A DNA stretch of 64,000 nucleotides from Irineochytrium annulatum (GCA_027600665.1 JADGJL010000008.1:62001-126000); one strand, 5' to 3'; shown: positions 47,732 to 58,211, numbered from the stretch's first letter. Notes: generated by a model not told the origin, from the sequence alone. Numbers and translations: made by a program.

Positions 47732-48940
47732 TTATAATGGCGGCTGCACTAATAACAACTTTCCAAGCTGAATGACCGTTTGATCATACCAATCCGGATG
47801 CTGCTGAACATGTGCGATACTTCTTACATTGCCACTTGCTTCAAACACGGCCGCTTTGTCTGTCTTCTCGTGATCGATCTCGAAGCGAACGGTATGTTTC
47901 CCATTGGGTAGTTCTGGCAAGAAAATATATTGATTTCGATTATGATCGTTATAGGGTGTGAACCGATCGATAACAATCGGTTCCTCTCCATCCACCGACA
48001 CCTTCAATCTGCCAGAATCCGGCCCCCCGATATCAAATAAGCCGATGTGGGTTCCCTCAAATTCCACTATGATCGTCTCACCGGGATCAACTGCTCGCCA
48101 CAGACCGGGGAACAACCAATCATACTCGCGCACTAAGGCAAAATCATCGGGAGTCATGTAGGACCATCCTGCGGAAAAATGAGTAAGACGATCCAGTGGC
48201 AGCATGGTTGCATACTCCCAAGGATTGGCCGGAACCAGAGTGTCTTGCGGCAAATGATGTTCCACTTTTCCCACATGATCTCGAAGTTCGCTCATTTTCT
48301 CAAATGACCGGGTGATGGTGTCCGTGTAAATCTGATGTCCTTCGGGAATCGTTGGATGGATCGAATCATGTGTAAAAATAATGGCACCGGGAATGGATAC
48401 ATCTGCACTTGAGGTGAAAATGAGCTTTCCACCTGAAACCAATTGACTGACCGCCACGCCCAGATGAATCGAAGGAATGTCGTAATAGTCGGCAACTTCC
48501 TCTTGCATAAGTGCACCCTTCTGGTACTCTCCGGATTGAAATAAGTTCAAATCCCGCTCCTTAATCGTATATACGAACAGGATATCGGTGAACAGGCTGT
48601 GCTTGCGGATCTGTCGGACAATACCTTCGATTCGCGCCTTGGATTCGGGGACTCCCCCATCATTGCCAACAAATTCAACAAAAACGAGATCAGGCTGATG
48701 ACGCAGTACATCGGCCTGCAAACGAGCGCAGCCGAGGTCCGATCCTGTCCCATCAATGCCTGCGTTCACAGCGCGGATATCGGCATGGGGATATTGCCCT
48801 CGCAGCCAATCGGCCGTCATGACTCTGTATCCTTCAGAACGTGTATTACTGCCGCCAAAATAAACGATGGTCACAGGTTCCCCATTTTCCAACTTCTGAA
48901 TGACATTAGGAAGCCCTCTCCGAGGAAAAAATTCTTTCAT
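47732..48940 (-). CDS. SGNH/GDSL-family hydrolase with C-terminal beta domain
   Basis: A 402-residue protein without a signal peptide. The SGNH blocks are intact: nucleophile Ser in VYFGGSNTR, Gly in VNAGIDGTGSDLG, Asn in EFVGNDGG, and the Asp/His pair in THDSIHPTIPEGH. The last about 140 residues form a beta-sandwich. It is probably a carbohydrate esterase removing acetyl or other acyl groups from imported oligosaccharides. The ATG at 48940 is used; a GTG at 48961 overlapping the upstream stop is the alternative. It follows the FAD-dependent oxidoreductase gene directly, so the two are co-translated. Confidence 0.82.
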   Translation of the reverse strand: MKEFFPRRGLPNVIQKLENGEPVTIVYFGGSNTRSEGYRVMTADWLRGQYPHADIRAVNAGIDGTGSDLGCARLQADVLRHQPDLVFVEFVGNDGGVPESKARIEGIVRQIRKHSLFTDILFVYTIKERDLNLFQSGEYQKGALMQEEVADYYDIPSIHLGVAVSQLVSGGKLIFTSSADVSIPGAIIFTHDSIHPTIPEGHQIYTDTITRSFEKMSELRDHVGKVEHHLPQDTLVPANPWEYATMLPLDRLTHFSAGWSYMTPDDFALVREYDWLFPGLWRAVDPGETIIVEFEGTHIGLFDIGGPDSGRLKVSVDGEEPIVIDRFTPYNDHNRNQYIFLPELPNGKHTVRFEIDHEKTDKAAVFEASGNVRSIAHVQQHPDWYDQTVIQLGKLLLVQPPL

Positions 48941-48957
48941 CGCAACTTCACCCGACC

Positions 48958-51174
48958 TCACTTCGCATTTTTAGGAGCAAAAAATTTCACTGCAAACACT
49001 TCATAATAAGGTGAGCCATACGTTGCACAGAAATCAAACCTGATCTGGCTTACACCTTGCACATTCACCTGATGTTTATTCAACGAAAGATAATTTCCGC
49101 GGACTTTAATTTCACTCTTGATCCCGTCCTCTAACGTTAAGGTCACATCATAATCCTGAATCAGTGGCTCTATTGGATCGTCAAAATGCTCCAAATTCAG
49201 CTCCGAATTGAAGACAAGATGAATTTCATCCAGATTCTTGGGGCTTGCAAAATCAAATTCCAACCATTCCCGTCCTTCTGTACGTTCCGAAATCCAACCG
49301 TTTGGCAGACCATAAGGTCTGGAGAATCCGTTGACGACATTCGCGGGATTATACATATCCTGGGATGGTTTCAGATCCTTGAAGCAAATGCTCTTATTAA
49401 GCTTCTTCAGCCTGGATGGCTCTTCCGGTTTATAAAGGAAGCTCACCGCTCCAGTCATTTTCTCATCATTGGTGTGTATCGCAAGGCTCTCTGAACCTTC
49501 CATTACGATGTAGACCTTGTCATCAGCCGGTTTCTCACAGCCCAGGTCCAGCGTAATCCAGTCATCGTAACCCGCTGAAATAAGCAAGGGATATTTTTTA
49601 AACTCGCTGGTGGGAATATAGTTTTCCTTCCGTTCCCCGCCGTACAGCTTCACTTGCAGCGTTTCTGATTGCTCGGATCTGTTTTTAATTTTGATCTGCA
49701 CACTTTCAGCCACGGATGTCTGAATCGGCAAGACCAAACATAACGCTTTCTCCAAGGAGATCTCTTCGGTTGCATGAAGATGTTCATAGTTTCGCTGAGA
49801 TGAGGCACGAATCGTTAATCCATCTGCGAAATAACGATCCAACGGCTCTTGAAGCCCTACAATCGTTTGTCCGTCTCGCAGCAGCTGCGCCTGAAGCTCA
49901 CCCATATGGGCTTTGACGAGAGCCGCAGGGTCTGCCTCATATTTTACGCATAACGCAGCAGCCGTTCCTACAGCCTGCCCCATACAACCACAGGTTGCCA
50001 TGACCCTTGTAGACCCAAAAGCCACATGGGTAGCGCTTATATTGCGGCCAGCGAACATGAGATTGGGAATGTTGCGTGAAAATAAGCTGCGAAACGGGAT
50101 ATTATACAATCCTGGCACAAAATTCCACGCTGTAGCTGGTCCATCATCGTAGATGCCTTTATTCGCATGCAGATCCATATACCAGCCGCCGACAGATACC
50201 GCATCTTCGAAATGAGGTTTCGCTGTAAGATCGTTTTGAGACAGCATGTGTTCCCCTATGAATCGTCTCGATTCCCGCTTTCCCGGAATTGGGCACACAT
50301 AATCCAGAATGAGATTGTCTACATCATCGAACTCGCCGCTGTTTTTGATATAATCCCAGATTCCGTACACCAATTTTCGCAGTTCCAATGCAATGTCTTC
50401 ATTATTCTTGATAATATCCATATGTCCGCCGTATTCCAGCCACCACAATCCGCCAAGCCCGTTGATTTTCCTTGGAAAAGACCGATGGTTTAATCCTTTT
50501 CGGATACTATCAAAAAAGTCCAGCTTGGTAATATCATACGCAAAGCCTGGCCTTTTGTAAGGAACGGGATAGTCTACGTCACGGGCTTGAAACAGAATCG
50601 TATCGCCCATCGTGTAATGATCCGCCACTTCTGGAGCGAGCTCCTCTTGGTATTCATGCTTCGCCTCTCTTCCCCATCGGAAGTGAGCGCCTGCTTGGTA
50701 TCCAACAATTCCATCCCCGGAGCAATCGATGTAGGTTGAGCTTTCAAAACGAAATTTTCTCTCGGAAGCCAATTGAAGGCCCTCCACCCATTGGATTCTG
50801 CCGTTCTCCATACCCGTTTCATGTACGCATGTGTTCAGGAATAGAGAAATGTTGGGCTCATCATAAACCATGTCGAGTAAGACTGTATCGGAAAGTGAAA
50901 GCATCAGCTTCTTGTTGTATAACGGATTGTAATGAAATATCTTCAGCTTCAGTTCTTCTATCAACCCGCCCTCTCGAGCATAGTAGGATGGACTGTTTCC
51001 GAGATAAGCCGACCCGTTGATATGCACTCTGACCTCGCTGCTCGCATTTCCCCCTAGAACTGGCCGATCATTAATAAGTGAAACCTTCAGACCTTGGCGT
51101 GCAGCTGCAATGGCAGCGCATATCCCTGCAATACCTCCACCTACGACGGTTACATCAGCTTTTATAGACTCCAT
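48958..51174 (-). CDS. FAD-dependent oxidoreductase (FAD_oxidored family)
   Basis: A 738-residue flavoprotein. The dinucleotide-binding motif VVGGGIAGICAAIAAA starts near residue 9, followed by VLGGNASSEVRVHI, a family signature. FAD contacts continue in YIDCSGDGIVGYQAGA and MFAGRNISATHVAFGSTRVM. Residues about 560-738 form a C-terminal beta-sandwich like discoidin domains. There is no signal peptide. Proteins of this family are common in polysaccharide loci, often labelled xanthan lyase-associated, but few have known reactions. The ATG at 51174 has GGAGG eight bases upstream. It likely oxidises or isomerises a sugar taken up by the neighbouring transporter. Confidence 0.82.
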   Translation of the reverse strand: MESIKADVTVVGGGIAGICAAIAAARQGLKVSLINDRPVLGGNASSEVRVHINGSAYLGNSPSYYAREGGLIEELKLKIFHYNPLYNKKLMLSLSDTVLLDMVYDEPNISLFLNTCVHETGMENGRIQWVEGLQLASERKFRFESSTYIDCSGDGIVGYQAGAHFRWGREAKHEYQEELAPEVADHYTMGDTILFQARDVDYPVPYKRPGFAYDITKLDFFDSIRKGLNHRSFPRKINGLGGLWWLEYGGHMDIIKNNEDIALELRKLVYGIWDYIKNSGEFDDVDNLILDYVCPIPGKRESRRFIGEHMLSQNDLTAKPHFEDAVSVGGWYMDLHANKGIYDDGPATAWNFVPGLYNIPFRSLFSRNIPNLMFAGRNISATHVAFGSTRVMATCGCMGQAVGTAAALCVKYEADPAALVKAHMGELQAQLLRDGQTIVGLQEPLDRYFADGLTIRASSQRNYEHLHATEEISLEKALCLVLPIQTSVAESVQIKIKNRSEQSETLQVKLYGGERKENYIPTSEFKKYPLLISAGYDDWITLDLGCEKPADDKVYIVMEGSESLAIHTNDEKMTGAVSFLYKPEEPSRLKKLNKSICFKDLKPSQDMYNPANVVNGFSRPYGLPNGWISERTEGREWLEFDFASPKNLDEIHLVFNSELNLEHFDDPIEPLIQDYDVTLTLEDGIKSEIKVRGNYLSLNKHQVNVQGVSQIRFDFCATYGSPYYEVFAVKFFAPKNAK

Positions 51175-51285
51175 TTTGATAACCTCCATGATTAGATGCT
51201 CCTATCATGGTAATGGTTTTGGCCCGTTTTTTTTTACAGGATTTCACGAAAAAATCATACATTTTTTGCATCCTTATTGGGATTC

Positions 51286-52896
51286 CTACCGTGTCATTTT
51301 GATCCGGTATTGCTTAGGTGTATCGCCGGTATATTCTTTGAAAAGTTTGCAAAAGTAACCTTCATTGACTATGCCTACTTCCTCGCACAATTCCAATAAA
51401 GAATAATCCTTCACATGTAACAACTCGAGAGCGAGATTGATTTTTTTACGGTTGATGTAGCTAATCACACCTTCGTTCATTGTTTTTTTGAATAAGCTGC
51501 TAAAATACGATGGCGCTAAATTCACTTCCTCCGCAATGGCCTCCAGCGTTAAACGCTGTTTCAGGTTTTTCTCTATAAAATGAATAGCATTCATGATTTC
51601 TGCACGATGTAATCGTTGGCCTGCATGCACGTATTCAAATGTGAAGTCGCCAATATAGGCGAGCTGCTCTTGAAATGTCATATATTCCATGGGGAATTCA
51701 GCTGCTTCCATAGCCAGCTTGTTCCCTGATTTAAACTTTACGGTAATTTCTCTGTACAAGTCTCTAATCATGGGCGCCATGACGGACTTGTGGATTTTAT
51801 GGTCCGAAACAAATTGCAGCAGTTCGGCAAGTGCACTGTCGAGCTCTTCCTTGGAAATCTTTCGTTTCAGCCGTATAAGAAAATCATTCACCTGCTGCTG
51901 AAAGTCTGCTTTTTTGTCATTATGGTATTGGAACCGATGCATCGGTGTTTTGACTACTTTTTCGGTATGATAATAGAAATCCTCACTCACATTTGTAGCT
52001 TCCGTGTACGCCTGTTTGATCGATTCCCATCCTCGGTGTGGACCTCCAAAAGCGACGGATACCCTTTGATTCAAATATTGATGCAAATGAGAGATGATCT
52101 GCCCGCCCAAGGATAGGCAAGCGTATTCCGTTTCCATATCACTGCGGTTATTTTCCCAGGATAAAAAGCCAATAAACCGACTATCGGACAGATCCGCAGC
52201 TACACCGCTACCGCCACTCATCACCGTTTCTTCGATGATATTCGTAATCGCATATTTCAAGATGTTTTGATCTGCGGCAGCGTATTCGTTTCGGAAACTT
52301 TCATACGTATTCATCTCAACGATGAAGCAGCAATAGTTGGCTTGAAAGAAATGAAACTGCATACGATTGGCAAAATCCGATGCCCGATGAGAAGGAATTT
52401 CACCACGGATCAATTCGTTAAAAAATTGCTTGCGAACTCTATATTTATTTTCAAGTACGGATACGTTTAACGAATGAAATTCCGCTTCTTTTTTTTCAAA
52501 CTCATCTAAAATTCCAGCTGCCTTATCCAACGCTCGAGTCAGATCAGCTTCCCTTAGCGGAACCTTTACAATGTACTCCAATACGTTGGCTTGAATAGCT
52601 CGCTGGGCGTATTCAAAGGATGAATAAGCGGTCAGAAGTATGTACTGGGTATGGGGGAGCTCCACTTTTAACTGCTCAATCATGGAGATTCCGTCCATTC
52701 GCGGCATGACAATATCGGATATAACGATATCCGGCTTAAGTTTGATGATCTCCTCGATCCCATTCAGCCCATTATTCGCTTTTCCCACCAGAACAAATCG
52801 TCTATCCCTATGAGAGAGCTCACTAAAAAACAATTCCAATCGTTGAATGATCAGGTCTTCATCGTCAACAATGAAGCAGGTATACTCTTTCCCCAT
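51286..52896 (-). CDS. YesN-type response regulator with AraC DNA-binding domain
   Basis: A 536-residue regulator. The receiver (1-125) has phospho-acceptor Asp61 in VISDIVMPRMDG and the acidic pocket VDDED. A helical linker of about 300 residues follows, then the AraC double helix-turn-helix (about 432-532; VNLAPSYFSSLFKKTMN, EVGIVNEGYFCKLFKEY, TPKQYR). The start overlaps the kinase stop by one base (TAATG). It should activate the locus when the kinase senses its sugar. The element shared at 47552 and 58241 is its likely target. Confidence 0.92.
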   Translation of the reverse strand: MGKEYTCFIVDDEDLIIQRLELFFSELSHRDRRFVLVGKANNGLNGIEEIIKLKPDIVISDIVMPRMDGISMIEQLKVELPHTQYILLTAYSSFEYAQRAIQANVLEYIVKVPLREADLTRALDKAAGILDEFEKKEAEFHSLNVSVLENKYRVRKQFFNELIRGEIPSHRASDFANRMQFHFFQANYCCFIVEMNTYESFRNEYAAADQNILKYAITNIIEETVMSGGSGVAADLSDSRFIGFLSWENNRSDMETEYACLSLGGQIISHLHQYLNQRVSVAFGGPHRGWESIKQAYTEATNVSEDFYYHTEKVVKTPMHRFQYHNDKKADFQQQVNDFLIRLKRKISKEELDSALAELLQFVSDHKIHKSVMAPMIRDLYREITVKFKSGNKLAMEAAEFPMEYMTFQEQLAYIGDFTFEYVHAGQRLHRAEIMNAIHFIEKNLKQRLTLEAIAEEVNLAPSYFSSLFKKTMNEGVISYINRKKINLALELLHVKDYSLLELCEEVGIVNEGYFCKLFKEYTGDTPKQYRIKMTR

Positions 52897-54635
52897 TATG
52901 CATCTCCTTTTTGCAATTCTGCCGGGAATAATGCGCGTATGCGGGTTATTTCCTTAGGTATGCTAATGATCTCCAGTCCGAATTGATCTCCGTAGTGAAG
53001 TCTTATTCGACCATGAATATTATTCATTCCGATCCTTTTTCTTTTTACTTCCTCTTCACTCGGTTCTGAGATTAAAATATGCTTTAATTGGTCGGCCGGA
53101 ATTCCCTCACCTTGGTCAACAACTTCTATGATCACAATACCGTCTTCCCTGTACGCATGAATCGTAATAGGTCCCTCTATCTCGCCTCCGTTATAACCAT
53201 GGAAGATACTATTCTCCACAAGGGGCTGCAACAACATTCGGAAAACCGGAAAATCCATTAATCCTGCTTCGATATGTTCAATCAAATTGAAGTTTCTGTT
53301 ATACCGAATGTTCTGGATCTCGATATAGTCCGCTACATTGCGTAATTCCTGGCGTAGGGAAACCTTCTCAGAAGCATCGTCTATCCCATATTCCAATAAT
53401 GAAATGAGCGACCCGATTACCACATCGACTTTCTCTATTTGTCCAAGACGTATCACATTGCTGATCGAACCAAGCGTGTTATACAGAAAATGTGGGTTTA
53501 TTTGAGACTGTAATACCTGAATTTCCAGCTTCCGCTCAAGTTCATTATGAAGCTCGGCTCGGCGAATCAGTTCAACAATTTGCTGTAACATACGATCAAA
53601 TGCGCGTGAAAGATCTCCAAACTCATCGTTTCGGTTAATGGTTACTGTCGTTGTGAGGATGCCTTGTTCGACCTGTTTCATTTTTCTTTTGAGTGTATAT
53701 AGTGGTTTTCTTATAAATTTGGCAACCATGAAAGAAATGAACAAACTTAACAGAAGACCTGCAGCCAGAAGCTCAATATAATAGGTTTCCAATCTGGACA
53801 AAGCTGCTTTCAAACGTGATTCATCATTAACGGAGACAATGGTCCAGTTGAATTTCTCCGTTGGTTTCTTCAAAAGAGAGACGGGAATACCATCCTTCGT
53901 ATGCAGTTGAAGATTTGTTTCTGACGTATCCAAAATTTCTTCCGCTGACGTCTCCCCGATCGAAAACGTATGATCTTGAATACTCAGGGGTCCTTTATTT
54001 TCAGAAAATCCGGCAATGATCTTACCTGAGGCGGTGATCAGAGCCAGATTCATTTGTTCCTGTTTATTAATCTTGAACAAGGTTTCTTCAATGGCATTTA
54101 GATCCAGATCAACCGCAATGGCCATAGGAAACGGAGCACCGTTCAGATAACGAACCATCGTAACAGTCCAGCCGGAGTACTTTGATTTGTATGGTTCACT
54201 AACAAAGGTAGTCCTTCTATTTTTGTCAGCCGCATCATATAAAGGTTCTCTTTCCGATAAAGGTTCATCGAATATTCGTGTAGGTGCACTTCCGCCCAGA
54301 ATGGATAAATCGCTTTTGATCAAATAAATATTACTAACATAATTACTGTTGAGTTCATACAGTTCTCTTAATTGCTCTTTAATCACTTCGGTATGGTTAA
54401 TATTAGCTTTCACCGAAGTTTCAACCGAGAAGAGGATCGTTTGGAAGGAGTAAAAGTTAACGGTGAAATACTGGTCCACCTTGTCTAATATTTGATTGGT
54501 GTAATAAATATCATTGGTTCGTATTTCTTTTTGGACATAGCGATAAGATAATTGGCTTATCAAGAGGATGCAGCCCAATACAAATGCAAACACGATAAAA
54601 AATAATTTTAAAGGCAAGCTGATTCTTCTTCGCAT
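52896..54635 (-). CDS. YesM-type sensor histidine kinase
   Basis: A 579-residue membrane kinase. Transmembrane segments lie at about 10-30 and 288-312, with an extracellular sensor of about 250 residues between. A HAMP domain follows (about 312-365), then the His_kinase domain with His382 in QINPHFLYNTLGS, and a HATPase domain (VVDQGEGIPADQL, RIGMNNIHGRI). It is coupled to the response regulator by a one-base overlap and follows the binding-protein gene by 93 bp. Such kinases often sense sugars through the associated ABC binding protein. Confidence 0.92.
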   Translation of the reverse strand: MRRRISLPLKLFFIVFAFVLGCILLISQLSYRYVQKEIRTNDIYYTNQILDKVDQYFTVNFYSFQTILFSVETSVKANINHTEVIKEQLRELYELNSNYVSNIYLIKSDLSILGGSAPTRIFDEPLSEREPLYDAADKNRRTTFVSEPYKSKYSGWTVTMVRYLNGAPFPMAIAVDLDLNAIEETLFKINKQEQMNLALITASGKIIAGFSENKGPLSIQDHTFSIGETSAEEILDTSETNLQLHTKDGIPVSLLKKPTEKFNWTIVSVNDESRLKAALSRLETYYIELLAAGLLLSLFISFMVAKFIRKPLYTLKRKMKQVEQGILTTTVTINRNDEFGDLSRAFDRMLQQIVELIRRAELHNELERKLEIQVLQSQINPHFLYNTLGSISNVIRLGQIEKVDVVIGSLISLLEYGIDDASEKVSLRQELRNVADYIEIQNIRYNRNFNLIEHIEAGLMDFPVFRMLLQPLVENSIFHGYNGGEIEGPITIHAYREDGIVIIEVVDQGEGIPADQLKHILISEPSEEEVKRKRIGMNNIHGRIRLHYGDQFGLEIISIPKEITRIRALFPAELQKGDA

Positions 54636-54728
54636 GGATCATCTTCCTTTTAGTTCCGTTTTGTACTAAGAATAGCATATGCCAATAAAGAGAGGGGCTA
54701 CGAATAGCCACTCTCTCTTTGTTTATTT

Positions 54729-56315
54729 TTACTTGATGAGGCCGGCGTCTTTAAATTGCTGGATGGCTGTTTCCTTATATTTCTGCATATCAAACTTGGT
54801 ATCCAACGTTTGGAGGAAATTGTCCCAGTTGGAAAGAGGTTCTTTGCCCGTCATAAATTTGACCAAGCTTTCATTAATGAACCGTTGGCGGTCTGCATCC
54901 AAGGTGTCGCTCGGGTCTGGGGTCAATAAATTACCGGGTAACGTTGGCCCCACATATTGCTGATTGTTCTTGAAGGCTTCCGCTGTCTTCGGATTCTGGA
55001 AGCTGAAGTACTCCGCATCATCACCGCGCCGCGGCATTCTATAATGATCGACCCACAGGTACTTCTCTTTCATTTCCTTCGATAACTCGGAGGTTTTATT
55101 TTTGATTTTGCCATCCACCACATCCCAATGAATCCCTTTGATTCCGTATGCAAAATTCGGATAGGCTTCTTCATCCGTAAAGAGATAATTCAGCATGGAC
55201 AAGATGCGAATGATTTTGTCCTCGTCCGCTTTTGCAGATATGGCCCATGAATTGCCCTGGAACGATTTTCTCTCTACAATCTGATCGCCGTAAGGACCTT
55301 TCATCGGAGGAATAACGATCCATTCCGGCACCTCTCCACTAATTTCTTTCATTTTCTGTTGATAATCCGGTTCCAGCCTGCGGGCATCTCTGATCATGAA
55401 GCCAACTTTACCCTTAAACATCTTTTGGTCCAACAGATCAGGTGAATTCATCGTCACCCAATCCGGATCTACGACTTTGGCTGCCATCATTTTGTTAATG
55501 TAGGCAAGTGCCTCTTTCATTTTGGGATCGATAAACAGGAATACCGGTTCATTATCTTTTATCTCAACGGCCGAAGGAGGATTAACGCCAAACATCCACA
55601 TCAGGCTATCAAAGCCGTAGGTTTGCAGATTGCCTTCTTTATTCATACCGCCGATGAATCCGTACGTATCGTTTTTGCCATTCCCGTCCGGATCTTTCTC
55701 TGTAAAGGCTTTCATAACTTCGAACAACTCGTCAGGTGTCGTTGGCACATCCATATTCAACTTTTTCAGCCAATCGTTACGGATGAAGAAGCTACGACTG
55801 ATACCGTTTACATTATCATAGCCTGGAACTCCGATCGTTTTCCCTTGATAGGACATCGCCTCCCAGGAGTCATTGCCAAACCGTTTCTGTAATTCAGGAA
55901 ACTGATCCAGATAAGGGGTCAAATCCGCAAGCACGCCTTGGTCGTAATATTGTGCAAGATCAGCACGACTCTTCAAGAAGATCAAGTCTGGAATATCCCC
56001 GCCTGCAATGAGCGTGTTCAGTTTGGTTGTTGCTTGACCCGCTTGAGGAATCATCATATCCAAGTCGATGTTCATCTCTTCTTCCAACATTTGGCGTTGA
56101 ATATCTTCATCCCGTGGAGGTACTGGAGCAGCAGCATTGAACGTACCTTGGTTAAACATGGAGATCTTCATTTTGGTTGCAAACTGGCCAGACTGGTCTT
56201 GCACATTACTCGAGGTTGTCGATGTAACTTCTTCATTTCCCCCACAACCCGACAATAGCGTTCCAAGTCCTAAAATTGCCGACAGAATAACAAACGAAAA
56301 CTTTCTACGCTGCAT
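54729..56315 (-). CDS. LplA-type sugar-binding lipoprotein
   Basis: A 528-residue extracellular solute-binding protein. The lipobox LLSGC puts the lipidated Cys at residue 24. The mature part resembles the long LplA/YtcQ family, with PEWIVIPPMKGPYGD and AISAKADEDKIIRILSMLNYLF. It should deliver oligosaccharides to the two permeases encoded just upstream. AAAGGAGAGG precedes the ATG. It lies between the permeases and the two-component genes in one minus-strand unit. Confidence 0.92.
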   Translation of the reverse strand: MQRRKFSFVILSAILGLGTLLSGCGGNEEVTSTTSSNVQDQSGQFATKMKISMFNQGTFNAAAPVPPRDEDIQRQMLEEEMNIDLDMMIPQAGQATTKLNTLIAGGDIPDLIFLKSRADLAQYYDQGVLADLTPYLDQFPELQKRFGNDSWEAMSYQGKTIGVPGYDNVNGISRSFFIRNDWLKKLNMDVPTTPDELFEVMKAFTEKDPDGNGKNDTYGFIGGMNKEGNLQTYGFDSLMWMFGVNPPSAVEIKDNEPVFLFIDPKMKEALAYINKMMAAKVVDPDWVTMNSPDLLDQKMFKGKVGFMIRDARRLEPDYQQKMKEISGEVPEWIVIPPMKGPYGDQIVERKSFQGNSWAISAKADEDKIIRILSMLNYLFTDEEAYPNFAYGIKGIHWDVVDGKIKNKTSELSKEMKEKYLWVDHYRMPRRGDDAEYFSFQNPKTAEAFKNNQQYVGPTLPGNLLTPDPSDTLDADRQRFINESLVKFMTGKEPLSNWDNFLQTLDTKFDMQKYKETAIQQFKDAGLIK

Positions 56316-56380
56316 ATTGACCTCTCCTTTGTTTGTATATTATCACGGTTTGCCCGTAATAAGTTAGGTTGGAACACCTT

Positions 56381-57250
56381 TTAACCTTTAACCGATCCCA
56401 GGAGCACACCTTTGGTAAAATGCTTTTGCAAAAATGGATAAACGATCAAAATCGGGACCGTAGTCACAACAACTGTAGCCATTTGCACAGCGAACGTACT
56501 GACAGCTCCGGAATTGGCGAGCGAATCAGCGCTTTGCGTTGCGACGTTAAGCAGGATATTGCGCAAAATCACTTGAAGTGGCATGTAGTTGGAATCATTG
56601 ATATATACAATGGCATCGAAATAACTGTTCCAATGCCCGACTGCGTAAAACAAGGAAATGGTTGAAAGCACGGGTAACGACAGAGGTAAAATGATCCGCC
56701 ATAACGTCTGAAGCTCACTGGCACCGTCTACCCTCGCGGATTCCTCGATTTCACCAGGTAGTTGCTCAAAAAATCCTTTAATGATCACCAGATTAAATGC
56801 ACTAATGAGATTGGGAATAATCAATACCCACGGACTATTTAACAATCCGAGAGAACGAATTAGTAGATAGGTCGGAATTAACCCCCCGCTGAACATCATG
56901 GTAAATACAATGAAGAGTAAAAACGGACTTCTTCCGGGCAAATATTTTTTGGATAACGGATATGCCGCGATTACTGTAAAAAATACATTTAACGCAGTGC
57001 CTACAATCGTTCGAAACAACGTAATTTTATACGCCTGCCAGATCCCGTGAGAAACGAATACTTCTTTATAGGCCAGAAAAGTAAAGGATTCGGGTATAAT
57101 CACAATCCCTCTTCTTAATACTTCCGATTCTGGCGTTACGGAGACAGCAACCACATAGAGGAAGGGCAGCACACAAAGTAGGGATAACAAAATAAGCATC
57201 ACATAAACGACGGTTTGCCAGACTTTTTCACTGATTGTCATATGGATCAT
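56381..57250 (-). CDS. ABC sugar permease, LplC/YtcP type
   Basis: A 289-residue permease with six membrane segments and the ATPase-coupling EAA loop SARVDGASELQTLWRIILPL near residue 190. The ATG at 57250 is chosen, with GAGGTGG eight bases upstream, over a longer frame into the previous gene. It pairs with the upstream LplB-type permease. No ATPase gene is present, so a shared MsmX-type ATPase encoded elsewhere is expected. Confidence 0.9.
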   Translation of the reverse strand: MIHMTISEKVWQTVVYVMLILLSLLCVLPFLYVVAVSVTPESEVLRRGIVIIPESFTFLAYKEVFVSHGIWQAYKITLFRTIVGTALNVFFTVIAAYPLSKKYLPGRSPFLLFIVFTMMFSGGLIPTYLLIRSLGLLNSPWVLIIPNLISAFNLVIIKGFFEQLPGEIEESARVDGASELQTLWRIILPLSLPVLSTISLFYAVGHWNSYFDAIVYINDSNYMPLQVILRNILLNVATQSADSLANSGAVSTFAVQMATVVVTTVPILIVYPFLQKHFTKGVLLGSVKG

Positions 57251-57263
57251 TCTAAAGACCACC

Positions 57264-58211
57264 TCACCAAATTTGCCCATCGAATTTTTTGGCGAGCTTA
57301 TTCGCTGCCAACACCAAAGCAAATCCGATGACAGCTTTAAACAATCCTACAGCAGTAGCCAAGCCAATCTTGAGACGCTCCAACCCTTCCCGGTATACCC
57401 ATGTGTCAATAATGTCGATCTTCTCCTGGTTAAACGTGTTGGCAAACATGAATATTTGGTCAAAACCCGCATCCAGGATATGGCTTAATTTTAGAATCAG
57501 CATCAGAATAATGACGCCTCGAATGCCAGGTAACGTGATATGCCAGAGCTGTCTCCATTTGGAAGCGCCATCCATTCGAGCAGCTTCATATAAGCTTGGA
57601 TCGATTCCTGCCAAGGCGGCAAGGTACAATATCGCCCCCCATCCAATATCCTTCCATACTTCAGATAAGATGATCAGCAACCTGCCCCAGGCAGGTTCCG
57701 TTAGGAACGATATGGGTTCAAAACCAAAATCCTTCATAATCATGTTAAAGAGACCATCGCCTGGGGCCAGTAATGCCACCATAATTCCATACACAATGAC
57801 CCATGACAGAAAATGAGGTAAATACGTGATGGTCTGTACGATTTTCTTGAACCATTGGCTATACACTTCATTGAGGAGTAAAGCAAGTACGATGGGCGCG
57901 GAGAATCCGAACAATAGCTTATACAGCGATATGATGATCGTATTTTTCATGATGTCCCAGAAATAAACGCCGTTCATAAAATCCGTAAAATTTTTGAATC
58001 CCACCCAGGGGCTATCCCATAGTCCCAAAGCCAGGTTGTAGTTTTTAAAAGCAATCATGATTCCCGCCATAGGAATGTATTTGAACACGGCAAAGTAAAT
58101 TAAGGCTGGTAATAAGAGAGCATACATCACTTTGTGCTTTTGTATTGTCCTGATCCATGACTTTCGCTTTGGGGAGATGGGAACGGCGTCCGCTGCCAAT
58201 TTTGCTTGCAT
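57264..58211 (-). CDS. ABC sugar permease, LplB type
   Basis: A 315-residue permease with six membrane segments. The N-terminus has KVMYALLLPALIYFAVFKYIP, typical of LplB/YteP, and the coupling loop is YEAARMDGASKWRQLWHITL. The ATG at 58211 with GAGGTGAT upstream is chosen. It is the first gene of the minus-strand locus, 13 bases before the second permease, and is driven by the promoter at 58241-58303. Confidence 0.9.
   Translation of the reverse strand: MQAKLAADAVPISPKRKSWIRTIQKHKVMYALLLPALIYFAVFKYIPMAGIMIAFKNYNLALGLWDSPWVGFKNFTDFMNGVYFWDIMKNTIIISLYKLLFGFSAPIVLALLLNEVYSQWFKKIVQTITYLPHFLSWVIVYGIMVALLAPGDGLFNMIMKDFGFEPISFLTEPAWGRLLIILSEVWKDIGWGAILYLAALAGIDPSLYEAARMDGASKWRQLWHITLPGIRGVIILMLILKLSHILDAGFDQIFMFANTFNQEKIDIIDTWVYREGLERLKIGLATAVGLFKAVIGFALVLAANKLAKKFDGQIW

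Noticed and set aside
57289..57816. 175-codon plus-strand open frame
   Set aside because: It is the shadow of the LplB-type permease gene, with no supporting features.
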